From assembly GCA_016934095.1 (NCBI GenBank), contig JAFGTO010000414.1, positions 1 to 6,339 on the forward strand: a stretch of 6,339 nt of DNA, given 5' to 3'. Positions 5,264 to 6,339 of this stretch are shown here, one piece after another. Position numbers and translations under genes: made by a program. This stretch comes from Candidatus Glassiibacteriota bacterium. GTDB taxonomy: Bacteria; Gemmatimonadota; Glassbacteria; GWA2-58-10. The stretch's first letter is position 1, and each line of letters starts with the position of its first letter. The notes under the pieces were generated by a model that was not told the DNA's origin, made no database searches, and worked only from the letters and a program-made list of their open reading frames with translations.

Positions 5264-6339
5264 ATGAGACGCTGCCGGAATCGCCTGGCTTTTCTAATAT
5301 TGCTGATGCCGGGCCTGCTGCTTTCCGCCGTGCCGCCGGCTTTGGCCCAGACGCCCGTTTTCCACCGCAGGGAGATCAAGGTCCCGGACATCCCCGGCTA
5401 CCTGACCCTGAAGTGCGACCTGCACATGCATACGGTTTTCTCGGACGGCCGGGTGTGGCCCACGGTGCGGGTGGATGAAGCCTGGAGCGAGGGGCTGGAT
5501 GCGATCTCGATCACCGACCATCTCGAATACCTGCCGCACAAGAAGGATGTCAGCGAAAATTTCAACCGCCCGTACGAGATCGCCCTGCCGAGGGCCGGGG
5601 AGCTTTCCCTGCTGCTGATCAAGGGTGTCGAGGTGACCAAAGACATGCCCACCGGGCACTATAACGCGCTCTTCATAGATGATGCCGAAAAGCTCAACCA
5701 CCAGGATTACCTGAAAGCCCTGAGAGCCGCCGATGAACAGGGAGCTTTCATTTTCTGGAACCATCCGGGCTGGAAAAACAGCGATGAACAGGGACGGGCG
5801 ATTTGGCACGGGGAACAGACCGCGGTATACGACAGCGGCCTCATGCACGGGATCGAGGTGGTCAACGGCCGGGACTACTACCCGAACGGCCACCGCTGGG
5901 CCATCGAGAAGAAACTGACCCTGCTCGGCACCACGGATGTGCACAGCCCGATGGCCTTTGACTACCGGCCCGGGGAAATCCGCCCGCTGACCCTGGTCTT
6001 CGCCACGGAGAGGTCGCCGGCGGCGATCAGGGAGGCCCTGTTCGACCGGAGGACCGCGGTCCTGTCGGAGGGCAGCCTCTACGGCGAGCGGCGCTTCCTG
6101 GAGCCGCTGTTCGCTGCGGCGGTGGAAATACTAAATCCCAGGGTCGAGCTGAAAGGCAGGGGCGGCTGGGCCTGGCTCCAGGTGCGGAACTCGAGCGACA
6201 TCCCGTTCACTCTCACCGCGGACGGGAAGGCGGAAGGCGTGGAGTTCCTGCAGAGACTGACTCTGGTCCCGGAGGCCACGGTCCTGCTGCGGGTCAGTGC
6301 TGCGGGCAATAGCCTCGAGGTTGGCACCCGGGCGGTGGA
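5264..6339 (+). CDS. Exported PHP-domain metallophosphoesterase, Sb-PDE / CehA-McbA-like, 3' partial
   Basis: From the ATG at 5264, 358 complete codons are visible before the window ends with the frame still open. Residues 1-29 form a clear signal peptide (M-R-R-C-R-N-R, then a Leu-rich core, cut after A-L-A). The mature N-terminus leads into the PHP metal-site motifs in order: D-L-H-M-H-T with H54 and H56, D61, T-D-H at 84-86, E123, N-H-P-G-W at 166-170 (H167), E198 in E-V-V-N-G, and T-D-V-H-S at 224-228. All expected ligands of a di- or trinuclear metal centre are present, so the enzyme should be active. PHP enzymes hydrolyse phosphodiesters or phosphomonoesters; the P-G-Y-L-T-L-K-C-D-L-H-M-H stretch recalls the Sb-PDE family of exported phosphodiesterases as I remember it. 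Residues from about 285 form a beta-rich C-terminal domain. A likely role is scavenging phosphate or alcohol from extracellular or periplasmic phosphodiesters; the natural substrate is unknown. Confidence 0.9.
   Translation, partial: MRRCRNRLAFLILLMPGLLLSAVPPALAQTPVFHRREIKVPDIPGYLTLKCDLHMHTVFSDGRVWPTVRVDEAWSEGLDAISITDHLEYLPHKKDVSENFNRPYEIALPRAGELSLLLIKGVEVTKDMPTGHYNALFIDDAEKLNHQDYLKALRAADEQGAFIFWNHPGWKNSDEQGRAIWHGEQTAVYDSGLMHGIEVVNGRDYYPNGHRWAIEKKLTLLGTTDVHSPMAFDYRPGEIRPLTLVFATERSPAAIREALFDRRTAVLSEGSLYGERRFLEPLFAAAVEILNPRVELKGRGGWAWLQVRNSSDIPFTLTADGKAEGVEFLQRLTLVPEATVLLRVSAAGNSLEVGTRAV

Overview
This is a 6.3 kb, GC-rich bacterial window with five protein-coding genes, all on the + strand; the first is cut by the left edge and the last by the right edge. 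Signal peptides on three products, an O-antigen ligase/polymerase-type membrane protein and the surface-polysaccharide flavour of the neighbourhood point to a diderm (Gram-negative) bacterium. The high GC and Ala/Gly/Arg-rich proteins without a familiar gene order suggest an environmental, perhaps uncultivated, lineage, but the sequence does not let me name it.

Left block (1-3983): three genes packed with overlaps, so very probably one operon. (1) The C-terminal part of a Wzy_C-type O-antigen ligase/polymerase with a TPR tail overlaps by 17 nt (2) an exported 624-residue protein whose C-terminal 60% is a solenoid of 13 units marked by G-x-D-x-Y. That gene overlaps by 89 nt (3) a predicted exported HEAT-repeat protein. 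Genes 2 and 3 are the least understood part of the window: an export-directed repeat protein of unknown family with a co-translated helical-repeat partner, directly behind an envelope polysaccharide enzyme.

Middle gap (3984-4161): a strikingly AT-rich island in an otherwise GC-rich window. It carries a 10-bp direct repeat (TAATATATAC twice, 14-bp period), a 7-bp inverted repeat and further TATAAA-like stretches. It probably separates two transcription units.

Right block (4162-6339): a radical SAM protein with a shortened SPASM domain (substrate unknown), a second short AT-rich gap (5185-5263), then an exported PHP-domain metallophosphoesterase resembling the Sb-PDE / CehA-McbA group, with nearly the whole protein present.

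No tRNA, rRNA, CRISPR array, insertion sequence or integrase was seen. No database search was possible; family names come from recognised motifs.
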